Shown here one piece after another: positions 7,326 to 15,585 of a DNA stretch of 22,343 bases. Origin of the DNA: M55B118 sp964501715 (GTDB lineage: Bacteria; Bacillota_I; Bacilli_A; Izemoplasmatales; Izemoplasmataceae); contig CAZCTR010000020.1 in NCBI GenBank assembly GCA_964501715.1, positions 1 through 22,343 of the forward strand, written 5' to 3'. The notes beneath the pieces are model-generated. The model was not told the origin of the DNA. It made no database searches and was given only the letters and a program-made list of their open reading frames with translations. Within the stretch, counting starts at the first letter, position 1, and each line of letters begins with the position of its first letter. Made by a program: the position numbers and the translations under genes.

Positions 7326-7966
7326 AAAAAGAAACCTTGAGAATGATTCCCGACATACTGTTTTTCGCCGCCATCTGGGGCATCGTGGAAGCCACGGTGG
7401 GGTATGCGCTCCACTGGATTCCCGGCCCGCTGCTTGCGGGGAGCATCATGTTCCCGTTTGCGATGCTTGTCCTGCTTCAGGCCTACAAGCGACTGGAATC
7501 AAGGAAGGCGCTTTTAGCCATAGGCGCACTCGCAGCGCTCATCAAGAGCGTCAATCTGCTCATGCCCAATCTCAATCAGTTCAATGTCATCAACCCGATG
7601 ATCGCCATCATTCTTGAAACCGCGGTTGTGACCGCCGTCGCCGCGCTGTTCGTATCCAGAAGAACGCCTGTGCAGATCGGAGCGATCTTCACCGCCTCGA
7701 TCGGATGGCGGGTACTCTATCTGGCCTGGCATGGCTATCAGTTCATCGCTACGGGGTTTGTGGCGTTTCAACTGAGAAGTCTCGCAAACGCTTTTGAATT
7801 CACCATGATCGAGGGTGTGCTTTCCGGCGCACTTGCTGTGGGTCTTTACTTCGGTTTTGAAGCTTTCAAGGGACGCAGCGCGCTCAGACTCAGAATCCAA
7901 CCGGGTGTCGCAGGCGCCATGTTCGCCCTTGCGCTCATCCTGACACCGCTTATGGAAATGCTTTAA
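7322..7966 (+). CDS. Polytopic membrane protein, candidate transporter component
   Basis: I do not recognise the family. The 214-residue protein is strongly hydrophobic, with about six or seven predicted membrane segments (roughly 11-32, 36-55, 62-80, 88-111, 116-136, 157-178 and 195-213). It has no signal peptide and no soluble domain. Its size and topology resemble substrate-binding S components of ECF vitamin transporters, but I see no diagnostic motif. The gene overlaps the Mo subunit by 4 bases and ends just before the only hairpin in the operon. No classical purine permease is visible in the window, so uptake of purine, molybdate or a cofactor precursor is an attractive but unproven role. 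Ribosome site: the purine-rich GGAGAAGG just before the ATG. Confidence 0.72.
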   Translation: MKKETLRMIPDILFFAAIWGIVEATVGYALHWIPGPLLAGSIMFPFAMLVLLQAYKRLESRKALLAIGALAALIKSVNLLMPNLNQFNVINPMIAIILETAVVTAVAALFVSRRTPVQIGAIFTASIGWRVLYLAWHGYQFIATGFVAFQLRSLANAFEFTMIEGVLSGALAVGLYFGFEAFKGRSALRLRIQPGVAGAMFALALILTPLMEML

Positions 7967-7972
7967 CAATCG

Positions 7973-8005
7973 AAGCCAAAGACTGTTGTGTCTTTGGCTT
8001 TGTTT
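7973..8005 (+). terminator. Intra-operon hairpin with T-tract (partial terminator or mRNA-stabilising stem)
   Basis: A perfect 11-base-pair stem, AAGCCAAAGAC (7973-7983) and GTCTTTGGCTT (7990-8000), with a six-base loop is followed by TGTTTG. It begins six bases after the membrane-protein stop. The T-tract is short and interrupted, so termination is probably incomplete. It likely lowers expression of the downstream genes or protects the 3' end of the upstream message. Confidence 0.65.
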
Positions 8006-8014
8006 GTATACAAA
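8003..8014. promoter_or_regulatory. 12-base perfect palindrome TTTGTATACAAA in the intra-operon gap
   Basis: Self-complementary TTTGTATACAAA lies between the hairpin and the XdhC ribosome site. It contains a TATACA that could serve as a -10, but the candidate -35 (TTGTGT, 7986-7991) is 15 bases away, which is poor spacing. It could be an operator for an internal promoter. Perfect 12-base palindromes are expected a few times by chance in 22 kb. Confidence 0.25.
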
Positions 8015-8029
8015 GGAAAGAGGTATGCC

Positions 8030-8875
8030 ATGAATCCCATCTATGAGAAAATCGCGGAGTATCAAAGAGAAGGCATAGGCGCAGTCGTCGTCACGGTCAC
8101 CGAAAAACAAGGCATGGGCCCTGTCGAAGTGGGCAAGAAGATGGTTGTGAACGAGAAGGGTGAAGCCCATGGAACCGTGGGCGGTGGTGCGCTTGAATAC
8201 CATGCCCGTGAGAAATGCAAGACGCTTCTCAGGACAAAGGAGACCATGCGCGAACGCTATGTCCTCAATGAGGATGAAGTGATCCCGGACGTGAAGACCC
8301 TCCCCATGGTATGCGGTGGTGTCGTCACCCTGTTCTATGAATATGTCGGAATGAAGAATCGGGTCTATCTCTTCGGTGCCGGTCATGTGTCAAAGGCGCT
8401 CGCCTACATCCTCAGGACCATGGATTTTCATCTCACCGTCATTGACGAGCGCAAGGAAGTGCTGGACCAGTTCCCTCACGGCGACCGCCTTGTCCATAGC
8501 CCTTTCGCCGACCATATCGACGAAGAGGGTCTCGAGGACGGGGCCTTCATCATCGTCTCCACGCCCAACCACAAACATGACTACCATGTCATCAATAAAG
8601 TCATTGAACACGGCATCAAGCCCAGATACATGGGCATGCTCTGTTCTCCTGAGAAACTGGATGACTATCTTGAAAAGACCTATAAGACCTATGGAGACGA
8701 CATCGACCTGAGACATTTCTATTCCCCGATCGGTCTCGACACCGGTGGCGGCTCCCCTGAGGAAATCGCGGTCTCGATCGCCGCAGAGATGCTCGCCATC
8801 GTCCATGACAAGGAAGGTCACAAGCACATGAGGGAGACCCATCATGGTCGTTATCGTTACTGGGAACATCAATAG
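8030..8875 (+). CDS. xdhC: XdhC-family molybdenum cofactor insertion/maturation protein
   Basis: Accessory factor that binds the molybdenum cofactor, helps it acquire its terminal ligand and inserts it into the xanthine dehydrogenase apoenzyme. The 281-residue product has the two expected parts. The N-terminal XdhC/CoxI domain carries GTVGGGALE (48-56) and the cysteine motif VCGG (94-97). The C-terminal Rossmann domain carries YLFGAGHVSKAL (113-124), YMGML and GLDTGGGSPEEIAVSIAAE near the end. The frame is open from a GTG at 7988, but that codon is inside the hairpin. The ATG at 8030 has an AAGAGG site (8018-8023) six bases upstream and the natural family start. It is shared by two hydroxylases in this operon. 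The last 32 bases overlap the NTPase gene. Confidence 0.9.
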   Translation: MNPIYEKIAEYQREGIGAVVVTVTEKQGMGPVEVGKKMVVNEKGEAHGTVGGGALEYHAREKCKTLLRTKETMRERYVLNEDEVIPDVKTLPMVCGGVVTLFYEYVGMKNRVYLFGAGHVSKALAYILRTMDFHLTVIDERKEVLDQFPHGDRLVHSPFADHIDEEGLEDGAFIIVSTPNHKHDYHVINKVIEHGIKPRYMGMLCSPEKLDDYLEKTYKTYGDDIDLRHFYSPIGLDTGGGSPEEIAVSIAAEMLAIVHDKEGHKHMRETHHGRYRYWEHQ

Positions 8876-9320
8876 CGGAAAGACCACCCGTATGAAGGCA
8901 TTGCATCAGGAACTCGGTGGGGACGGGTTCGTCATGGAGAAGACCATGGACAAAGAAACCGTCAAAAGCTATCACGCACGCCGTCTCACAACTGATGAGG
9001 CACGCCTTCTCGTGCTTCGGGAAGGCTATGAGGACCCGTCATTCAAAGAAGCGACCAGGATCGGCCCTTATCGTTTCGACACAGAAACGCTTCATTGGGT
9101 CGAGGCGTCCATGCGTGAGCTCATGATGATCGACCGCTCGCCGCTCTTCTTGGATGAAGTCGGAGTCCTTGAACTGCGGGGCGAGGGGTTCGACAGGATC
9201 CTCGGAGCCCTCGCGGATTACCAAGCCCCCGTATATATCAGCGTCAGGGAGGATCTCATCAGGGACATCGTCAAACGCTACCGTTTCAAACAGGTCACCG
9301 TGCAGGGGCTAAAGGAGTGA
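8844..9320 (+). CDS. THEP1-like nucleoside-triphosphatase (P-loop)
   Basis: Small P-loop NTPase of 158 residues. Walker A is GNINSGKTT (residues 7-15). The Walker B region is LFLDEVGVLEL (101-111), matching the DE(I/V)GxxEL signature of the NTPase-1/THEP1 family. An RIGPYRF stretch (72-78) also fits the family. It starts 32 bases inside the xdhC gene with an AGGGAG site (8831-8836), so it is co-translated with XdhC. The family hydrolyses ATP/GTP in vitro; cellular roles are poorly known. Position between XdhC and the ring-opening enzymes suggests a role in molybdenum-cofactor or selenium/sulfur-ligand maturation, possibly filling the place of YqeC in E. coli. That role is inference. Confidence 0.82.
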   Translation: MVVIVTGNINSGKTTRMKALHQELGGDGFVMEKTMDKETVKSYHARRLTTDEARLLVLREGYEDPSFKEATRIGPYRFDTETLHWVEASMRELMMIDRSPLFLDEVGVLELRGEGFDRILGALADYQAPVYISVREDLIRDIVKRYRFKQVTVQGLKE

Positions 9321-9324
9321 TGTC

Positions 9325-10638
9325 ATGTTCGATCTCAAGATCGCCAACGGAAACGTCTATTCAGACCGACAATTTAAACGCAAGCACGTCTACGTCGAAC
9401 AGGGGAAGATCGCCGCGCTCACCGAGGATGAACACGATGCGCGTGAGACCTATGACGCGCGCGGCGCGATGGTCCTGCCGGGCTTCATCGACCCGCACGT
9501 CCATTTCTCGCTCCATGTCGGGGGTCGCACCTCCGCGGACGACTTCTACACCGGATCGGTCGCGGCCGCCTATGGCGGCGTGACCACATTCGTCGACTTC
9601 CTCGACCCCACGGACACGAAAGAGGACCTCGAGAAAGCCTTCCACAAGCGGAAGAAAGAGGCGGAGAAAAGTGTGATCGACTACAAGCTTCACGCCACGC
9701 TCAAATCTCCCAAGGACGATTTAAGCGAGTATGTCAAAGCGATGCGGCGCCTCGGCATGGATACGCTCAAGGTTTTCACCACCTATTCCGATTCCGACCG
9801 CCGGACCTATGACGGAGACATAGAGAGGCTTCTTGAACTGACGAAGGAAGAAAAGTTTCTCCTGCTCTGTCATATCGAGAAGGACAGTCTCATCACCCTG
9901 GATGATTCCTTCACACACGAGGACCTCGCCAAGAGCCGACCGAGCGAGAGCGAGACCCTTGAAGCGCTCAAGCTTGCAGGCATGGTCAAGAAGACAGGCG
10001 GAAGGCTCTACATGGTGCATTTGAGCAGCGGGAACACCCTGCGGGAGCTCAAGACGCTCTATCCGCACATCCTCAATCGCGGTTTCTACATCGAGACCTG
10101 CCCGCAGTACCTTGCGTTCACCCGTGAGAGACTGCACGATGCGGACGGCCACCTGTACACGTTCGCACCCCCCCTTCGCACCAAGGCCGAACAAGCCCTC
10201 ATCAAGAAACACATCGGGGATGTCCACACCATAGGGACCGACCACGCCCCCTTTCTATCAAGCGAGAAAAAACCATCCAGGCTCAAGGACATCCCGCTCG
10301 GCGTGGGCAGCGTCGAACACGCCTTCAACGTCCTCTATCACATGTTCGGGGACATCATCATCGACAAGATGACCCTGAACCCCGCGAAAAGAATGGGACT
10401 CTATCCCGAAAAGGGGACCCTTGAAGTCGGAAGCGACGCCGACATCACCATCGTGAAAAAGACGGAAAACCGGCCCATAGACACCGACCATTCCGCTTGT
10501 GACTATTCGCTTTACAAGGGAATGGAAGTCTCCACGCGCATCGTCTCCACCCTATCACGTGGCCGGTTCATCATAAAAAACGGCGCCCTTGAAGCCCATA
10601 AGGGTGCCTGGATCAAAGGACGGGGTATCAATGACTAA
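9325..10638 (+). CDS. hyuA: HyuA-type hydantoinase/dihydropyrimidinase
   Basis: Amidohydrolase expected to hydrolyse a cyclic amide bond in a hydantoin or dihydropyrimidine-like ring, giving an N-carbamoyl acid. The 437-residue TIM-barrel product has the full binuclear metal site: H58 and H60 in DPHVHF, the carboxylated lysine K149 in DTLKVF, H183 in LLCHIE, H232 in YMVHLSS and D306 in GTDHAPF. It matches the E. coli HyuA (YgeZ) type in length and context. In this operon the likely substrate is a reduced or partly degraded purine ring. AAAGGAG precedes the ATG by about eight bases. The next gene begins eight bases before this stop. Allantoinase is an alternative, but SsnA, YgeY and YgeW nearby favour the yge-type pathway. 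Confidence 0.9.
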   Translation: MFDLKIANGNVYSDRQFKRKHVYVEQGKIAALTEDEHDARETYDARGAMVLPGFIDPHVHFSLHVGGRTSADDFYTGSVAAAYGGVTTFVDFLDPTDTKEDLEKAFHKRKKEAEKSVIDYKLHATLKSPKDDLSEYVKAMRRLGMDTLKVFTTYSDSDRRTYDGDIERLLELTKEEKFLLLCHIEKDSLITLDDSFTHEDLAKSRPSESETLEALKLAGMVKKTGGRLYMVHLSSGNTLRELKTLYPHILNRGFYIETCPQYLAFTRERLHDADGHLYTFAPPLRTKAEQALIKKHIGDVHTIGTDHAPFLSSEKKPSRLKDIPLGVGSVEHAFNVLYHMFGDIIIDKMTLNPAKRMGLYPEKGTLEVGSDADITIVKKTENRPIDTDHSACDYSLYKGMEVSTRIVSTLSRGRFIIKNGALEAHKGAWIKGRGIND

Positions 10639-11941
10639 AGCCATCATCAATGCGATCATCTATGATTTTGAACAATTTCATGAAAACGGGTATGTGCTAT
10701 TTGAGGACACCGTGCTGAAAGCGGGACCCATGGACGATTTCAATCCTGAGGAAGCGGACGAGACAATCGATGGAAAAGGCCATCTCGTCATGCCTTCGTT
10801 CGTCGTCGCACACACCCACATCTATTCCGCGTTCGCGCGGGGATGGAAGAACGACGAGACATTGGAAGGTTTCCTCGATGTGCTCGAGAAACAGTGGTGG
10901 AAGCTCGACCGTGCGCATACGATCGACTCCATCCGCCAAAGCGCCATCGTGAGTGCAATCGACCATCTCAAAAACGGTGTCACCACGTTGATCGACCATC
11001 ACGCTTCCGGTGTCGTCAAAGGCTCGCTGAAGACACTCAGCGAGGCGGTGAGCGAAGAGGTCGGTCTGCGCGGCATGTTCTGTTTCGAGACCAGCGACCG
11101 TTTTGACGAGGATGCCTGCATCGACGAGAACAAAGCGTTCCTTGAAGGGCCGTTCGATGAGAAAATCTCAGGCCACTTCGGTCTGCACGCCTCCCTCTCC
11201 TTGAGCGAGGAGACCTTGCAGAAAGTCAAGCACCGGCTCGAAGGCCACCCCATCCATATACACGTCGCGGAAGGAAAAGCCGACCAGACCGACTGCGAGA
11301 CAAAATACAAAGAACGCGTGGTCGAACGGCTCGACCGACACGGCCTGATCACCCCCGACAGCATCCTCACCCATGCCCTCTTCGTAAACGGGCGTGAACG
11401 CTCGATCATCAAAGAAAGGGGTGCCGTCGTCGCTCTCAACCCCGGTTCCAACATGAACAACGGCGTCGGTCTGCCGGATTATCAGTCCCTGAAAAAAGCG
11501 GGCATCCCGGTCATCTTGGGCAACGACGGTCTGTCGCAATCAATCACGAACGAATATCTGAACCTGTTCTTCACCACCCACTTTTTCAACCACGACCCGC
11601 AGGGATTCGGTTTCGATGACCTCAAGCAGGTCATCGACGACACCTACGCATACGCAGGACGGCGCCTCGGCATCAAACTGGGCCGTCTCAAGAAAGGCTA
11701 CAAGGCGGACATCCTCATGCATCCCTACACACCGCCTACGCCCATGGACGAAGAGAACGCCCTCGGCCACCTCGTGTTCGGACTCTTCAGTGCATTCAAG
11801 CCTTCCACCGTCTTCGTCGACGGTGAAGCAAAGCTCAGGCATTACCAAGTCAGTGACACATTACAGACATCATACGAAGCGTCTCAGAAGCACGCTCAGA
11901 AAGTCTGGGACGCCACATTCAAGGAAGGTGATGACTCATGA
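10631..11941 (+). CDS. ssnA: SsnA-family aminohydrolase (amidohydrolase superfamily)
   Basis: Metal-dependent hydrolase related to guanine deaminase, chlorohydrolases and E. coli SsnA. The 436-residue product has HTHIYSAFARG (H61, H63), the HIHVAEG site (H209, H211, E214), H248 in ILTHALF, the NPGSNMNNG stretch (270-278) and D299 in LGNDG. This is a mononuclear-metal deaminase-type site. In E. coli, ssnA sits with ygfK and hyuA. Its substrate is not firmly established; an amidine-type C-N bond in an opened purine is likely. The frame is open from a TTG at 10589, but the ATG at 10631, preceded by AAAGGA (10615-10620) and coupled to the HyuA stop, fits the family start. Its own stop overlaps the next gene (ATGA). 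Plain guanine deaminase is the main alternative. Confidence 0.88.
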   Translation: MTKAIINAIIYDFEQFHENGYVLFEDTVLKAGPMDDFNPEEADETIDGKGHLVMPSFVVAHTHIYSAFARGWKNDETLEGFLDVLEKQWWKLDRAHTIDSIRQSAIVSAIDHLKNGVTTLIDHHASGVVKGSLKTLSEAVSEEVGLRGMFCFETSDRFDEDACIDENKAFLEGPFDEKISGHFGLHASLSLSEETLQKVKHRLEGHPIHIHVAEGKADQTDCETKYKERVVERLDRHGLITPDSILTHALFVNGRERSIIKERGAVVALNPGSNMNNGVGLPDYQSLKKAGIPVILGNDGLSQSITNEYLNLFFTTHFFNHDPQGFGFDDLKQVIDDTYAYAGRRLGIKLGRLKKGYKADILMHPYTPPTPMDEENALGHLVFGLFSAFKPSTVFVDGEAKLRHYQVSDTLQTSYEASQKHAQKVWDATFKEGDDS

Positions 11942-13026
11942 ATCTGAAAACGCAGTTCGACGGATTGACACTCGAGAATCCGCTGATGCCCGCATCGGGA
12001 CCGCTCGTAGGCGACGCCGACAAACTTCTATACATGGATAAAGAAGGATGCGGAGCCATCGTCACGAAAACCATCTCGACCAAGTCGCCCGACATTCCCA
12101 AACCATGCATCTACGGCGCCAATCAATATGTGATGAACAGCGAGCTCTGGAGCGAATACCCCCTTGAGCGCTGGGTCGATGAATTCCTGCCCGCCTACAA
12201 GAAGAAAAGCGACCGTCCGCTCATAGTCTCGGTTGGATACAGTGAAGCGGACATGAAGACCCTGATCCCCGCGCTTGACCCTTTCGCGGACGCATTCGAG
12301 GTCTCCACGCATTACGTCGGCACGGACCTGTCGGTGATCGGGGGGACGGTCGCCATGATCAGGAGCCTCACCGACAAGCCGTTCTATATGAAAATATCCC
12401 CACACATCCCCGATCCCGAAGGCTTTGCGCGCACCATCAAGGAAAACGGCGCGAATGGCATCGTCGCCATCAACTCACTCGGCCCCACCCTGCATGTCAA
12501 CGCGCAGAGGCGCACGATTGAATACGGCGGCCCTGATGGCTACGTCTGGACGACCGGGCCGGTCATCAAGAACCTCGCCCTCGGTGTCGTATACAAGATC
12601 AAATCGGCCGAGCCTGACCTCACCGTCATCGGGGTCGGCGGGATTGCGAGCGCCTCTGATGTCATCGAGTTCCTGCTTGCAGGCGCGAGCGCCGTCCAGA
12701 TGCTCTCGGCGGCGCTCATCAAAGGGAAACAGATGTATGCGAAGATCCTTTCCGACCTTCCGGATGCACTGGAAAAACACGGCTTCAAGAGCGTCGGGGA
12801 AGTCATTTCCACCCCACTTGAAAACACCACCGACTACAAGTGGGAACTTCCAAGGCTGATCGAGGACAAATGCATCGAATGCATGCTTTGTGAGAAAGTC
12901 TGCCCCTATTTCGCAATCGAATTTAAAGACAGGATCACATTTGACCCAGACACGTGCACCAGTTGCGGACTCTGTGTCTCGAAATGCCCCACGGACGCCA
13001 TCAAATTGGACAAGATGGAGGGATGA
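11938..13026 (+). CDS. Dihydroorotate/dihydropyrimidine dehydrogenase-like FMN protein with two 4Fe-4S clusters (PreA-like)
   Basis: Flavin/iron-sulfur oxidoreductase of 362 residues. An FMN-binding TIM barrel covers about residues 1-300, with K44 in IVTKTIS and the phosphate-binding IGVGGIAS (231-238). A bacterial ferredoxin tail follows with two CxxCxxCxxxC motifs: C312, C315, C318, C322 and C340, C343, C346, C350. This is the layout of PreA and of the C-terminal half of dihydropyrimidine dehydrogenase. The active-site loop, usually SCPN/SCPH with a catalytic cysteine nearby, reads STHYVG (123-128) with no cysteine. No PreT-like NAD(P)H partner is present in the window, so electrons may come from ferredoxin. 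It lies between SsnA and hydroxylase set 2. I infer that it reduces a purine-derived ring, possibly doing the job given to YgfK in E. coli. Confidence 0.85.
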   Translation: MNLKTQFDGLTLENPLMPASGPLVGDADKLLYMDKEGCGAIVTKTISTKSPDIPKPCIYGANQYVMNSELWSEYPLERWVDEFLPAYKKKSDRPLIVSVGYSEADMKTLIPALDPFADAFEVSTHYVGTDLSVIGGTVAMIRSLTDKPFYMKISPHIPDPEGFARTIKENGANGIVAINSLGPTLHVNAQRRTIEYGGPDGYVWTTGPVIKNLALGVVYKIKSAEPDLTVIGVGGIASASDVIEFLLAGASAVQMLSAALIKGKQMYAKILSDLPDALEKHGFKSVGEVISTPLENTTDYKWELPRLIEDKCIECMLCEKVCPYFAIEFKDRITFDPDTCTSCGLCVSKCPTDAIKLDKMEG

Positions 13027-13028
13027 CC

Positions 13029-15119
13029 ATGCGCAACATTTCCGACGCCGTCCCCTTGAGCGAGGGCTCGAACAAAATGGACGGCAGCATCCAATATACG
13101 GACGACTACCGCCATGAAGGGCTGCTTTATGCGCGAACCCTTCGCAGCGAGGTGCCCCGTGGTAGGATCGAATCGATCGAGATGCCGGATCTCCCCAAGG
13201 ATTATTTCGTCGTCTCAAGCGACGATCTGGAAGGAGACAATGTCGTCAAAATGATTTTTGACGACTGGCCTGTCTTCGCAAAAGAGGAGGTCCATTTCAT
13301 CGGTGAGCCGATCCTTCTTCTGATCGGTCCCGACAAGACCGTCATACGTGACCTCCTGAAAAAGACCAAAGTCCACATCACCCCGCTTGAACCCACATAT
13401 GACTACACAAAGAGCGTGGTCGGGAAGTCCTTCGAGAAAGGCCATCCGGACAAGGCTTTCAATGACGCCCACCAGGTTTTCGAGAAGACCTACGAGACAG
13501 GGTATCAGGAACAGGCCTACATCGAACCCCAGGGGTTCCTCGGGTATCCCGAGGATGGCGGGGTGACGCTGATCGGCTCCATACAGTGCCCTTACTATGT
13601 GAAAGAGGCCATCAAGCGTGCGACAGGCATTGAGGACATGCATGTCCGCGTCATCCAGGCGGAAGTCGGTGGCGCTTTCGGCGGAAAAGAGGAGTTCCCC
13701 TCCGTCATGGCCTGCCAGCTCGCCGCGGCAATCAAAAAGACGAACCGTCCCATCAAACTCATATACGACAGACCGGAGGACATGGAGACCACCACCAAGC
13801 GCCACCCCTCCAAAACGACAATGAAGGCCGCGCTATCAAAGGACGGTGAGATTCTGGGCCTTCAGGTGCATGTCGGCATAGACGGCGGCGCCTACACCGG
13901 CCTTTCGGGTGTGGTGCTCTCGCGCGCCATGATTGCGGTGACGAACGCCTACACCATCGAAAACCTCGATGTGAAAGGAGATGTCTACAGGACCGACACC
14001 GTCCCAAACGGCGCGTTCCGTGGATTCGGGGCACCGCAGATGATATTCGCAATCGAGATGTTCATGCATCATATCGCCAAGCATCTCGGAGCCGACCCCG
14101 ACAAGTACAGGCATCGCTATCTCGCCAAGCAGGGTGACAGGACCTCCACAGGCGGAACCTTCAAGGACCCGATCATCATGCCGGCGATGATCGAGCGGGC
14201 CAAGACGCTTGCCGATTATGAGAAGAAGAAGGAGGCCTATGCCGACCCTGATGTGTACAAAGGCATCGGAATGAGCTGGTTTCTTCATGGTTGCGGCTTC
14301 ACCGGAAGCGGTGAGGCGGACATCATCAAGGCGCGTGTGAAACTGCACAAGGATGAGAATGACGACGTGCACATCCTCATCGCGGCCGTCGATATGGGAC
14401 AGGGACCGAAAACCACCATACGAAAGGTGGTCGCTCAGGTCTTGGACATGCCCCTAAGGAAAGTGCACTATCCGAACCCGGACACGAAACACGTCCCCGA
14501 CAGCGGACCGACCGTCGCCTCCCGCACGGCGATGATCGTGGGCGGGCTTTGCGCAAGGGCCGCGAAACAACTGAAAGAAACCTACAAAACTGGCGAACCG
14601 CAAACCGTCTATGAGCAATACGTCCAACCAGAAGACATCGAATGGGACGAGGCGACCATGCACGGAGACGCATATCCCGCCTATTCGTGGGGTGTGAACA
14701 TTGTCGAGGTCGAAGTCGACAAGGCGACCTACGAAATCGATGTGAAGCATGTCTATAGCGTCTATGACGTGGGAAAGAGCCTTGATGAACGTGTCATCAA
14801 GGGACAGATCGACGGAGGTCAGGCCCAGGGCATCGGCTATGCGACATTGGAGGTCATGACCCGAAAAGACGGACGCATCGAGCAAAACGGATACACCGAC
14901 TACATCATCCCGACCGCGGTCGATGCGCCACCGATGACAAGCGAGGTCATGGAAAACCCCTACGCCCTCGGACCCTACGGTGCCAAAGGGGCCGGGGAGC
15001 TCACACTCGTAGGTGGCGCACCCGCCCTTGCGAAAGCGGTCGAGCAGGCGGTCGGTAAAACCATCACCAGGATTCCCATCACGCCGGAATCCATCATGGA
15101 GTTGATCGACAATGACTAA
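13029..15119 (+). CDS. xdhA: Molybdenum hydroxylase set 2, molybdopterin-binding catalytic subunit (xanthine dehydrogenase family)
   Basis: Second catalytic subunit, 696 residues, shorter than the first. Motifs are VGGAFGGKEE (213-222), GAFRGFGAPQ (328-337), DMGQGPKT (455-462) and KGAGELT, with the likely catalytic base E657. By alignment from memory with bovine xanthine oxidase, Q186, E221 and R331 correspond to Gln767, Glu802 and Arg880. The two main purine-binding residues are therefore both kept, favouring hypoxanthine/xanthine as substrate. The frame is open upstream to 12954. The GGAGGG site (13017-13022) touches the ATG at 13023 but lies six bases before the ATG at 13029, so I place the start at 13029. 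The 2Fe-2S gene starts eight bases before the stop. Confidence 0.92.
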   Translation: MRNISDAVPLSEGSNKMDGSIQYTDDYRHEGLLYARTLRSEVPRGRIESIEMPDLPKDYFVVSSDDLEGDNVVKMIFDDWPVFAKEEVHFIGEPILLLIGPDKTVIRDLLKKTKVHITPLEPTYDYTKSVVGKSFEKGHPDKAFNDAHQVFEKTYETGYQEQAYIEPQGFLGYPEDGGVTLIGSIQCPYYVKEAIKRATGIEDMHVRVIQAEVGGAFGGKEEFPSVMACQLAAAIKKTNRPIKLIYDRPEDMETTTKRHPSKTTMKAALSKDGEILGLQVHVGIDGGAYTGLSGVVLSRAMIAVTNAYTIENLDVKGDVYRTDTVPNGAFRGFGAPQMIFAIEMFMHHIAKHLGADPDKYRHRYLAKQGDRTSTGGTFKDPIIMPAMIERAKTLADYEKKKEAYADPDVYKGIGMSWFLHGCGFTGSGEADIIKARVKLHKDENDDVHILIAAVDMGQGPKTTIRKVVAQVLDMPLRKVHYPNPDTKHVPDSGPTVASRTAMIVGGLCARAAKQLKETYKTGEPQTVYEQYVQPEDIEWDEATMHGDAYPAYSWGVNIVEVEVDKATYEIDVKHVYSVYDVGKSLDERVIKGQIDGGQAQGIGYATLEVMTRKDGRIEQNGYTDYIIPTAVDAPPMTSEVMENPYALGPYGAKGAGELTLVGGAPALAKAVEQAVGKTITRIPITPESIMELIDND

Positions 15120-15585
15120 GATCCAATTCACCCTGGACGGAAAGAAGACCGTCATCGACACGGACCCTTCAAGACGTTTCCTCGACGTCCTCAGACACGA
15201 CATGGAGAAGACCGGTCCCAAAGAAGGATGCGGCGAAGGGGAATGCGGAGCCTGCGCCGTGCTGATTGACGGCCATGTAGTCAACACCTGCATCCTGCCC
15301 GCCGCGAACGTGGATGGCAAGGATGTCATGACCATAGAAGGCTTTTCCAAAACCCGCAGACACGAAATCATCACACACGCCTTCGAACAAGAAGGCGGGG
15401 TCCAATGCGGTTTTTGCACGCCCGGCATGATCATCGCGACTGAAAGCCTGCTATCCAAAAACCCCCATCCGAGCGAAGAGGAGATAAGGATCGGGCTCTC
15501 AGGCAATCTCTGCCGCTGCACCGGCTATGACATGATCGTAAAAGCCGTCAAACGCGCCGCAAGGGAGGGGGATGGCCTATGGTAG
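15112..15585 (+). CDS. Molybdenum hydroxylase set 2, [2Fe-2S] subunit
   Basis: Second iron-sulfur electron-transfer subunit, 157 residues. The plant-type cluster ligands are C40, C45, C48 and C60 (GCGEGECGAC context). The helical-bundle ligands are C99, C102, C134 and C136 (CGFCTPGM and LCRCTGY). This copy has the textbook GECGAC and CTPGM words, whereas the set 1 copy has TSCGVC and CNAGI. The two sets are therefore diverged and not a recent duplication. It overlaps the Mo-subunit gene by 8 bases and the FAD-subunit gene by 7. Confidence 0.95.
   Translation: MTKIQFTLDGKKTVIDTDPSRRFLDVLRHDMEKTGPKEGCGEGECGACAVLIDGHVVNTCILPAANVDGKDVMTIEGFSKTRRHEIITHAFEQEGGVQCGFCTPGMIIATESLLSKNPHPSEEEIRIGLSGNLCRCTGYDMIVKAVKRAAREGDGLW

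Noticed and set aside
7988..8029. GTG start for XdhC at 7988
   Set aside because: The codon lies within the hairpin and no ribosome site precedes it. The ATG at 8030 has AAGAGG at good spacing and the normal family N-terminus.
10589..10630. TTG start for SsnA at 10589
   Set aside because: It lies deep inside hyuA without a ribosome site. The ATG at 10631 has AAAGGA upstream and matches the family start.
12954..13028. Upstream start of the second Mo subunit
   Set aside because: These codons lie in another frame over the ferredoxin-domain coding sequence of the preceding gene. The GGAGGG site points to the ATG at 13029.
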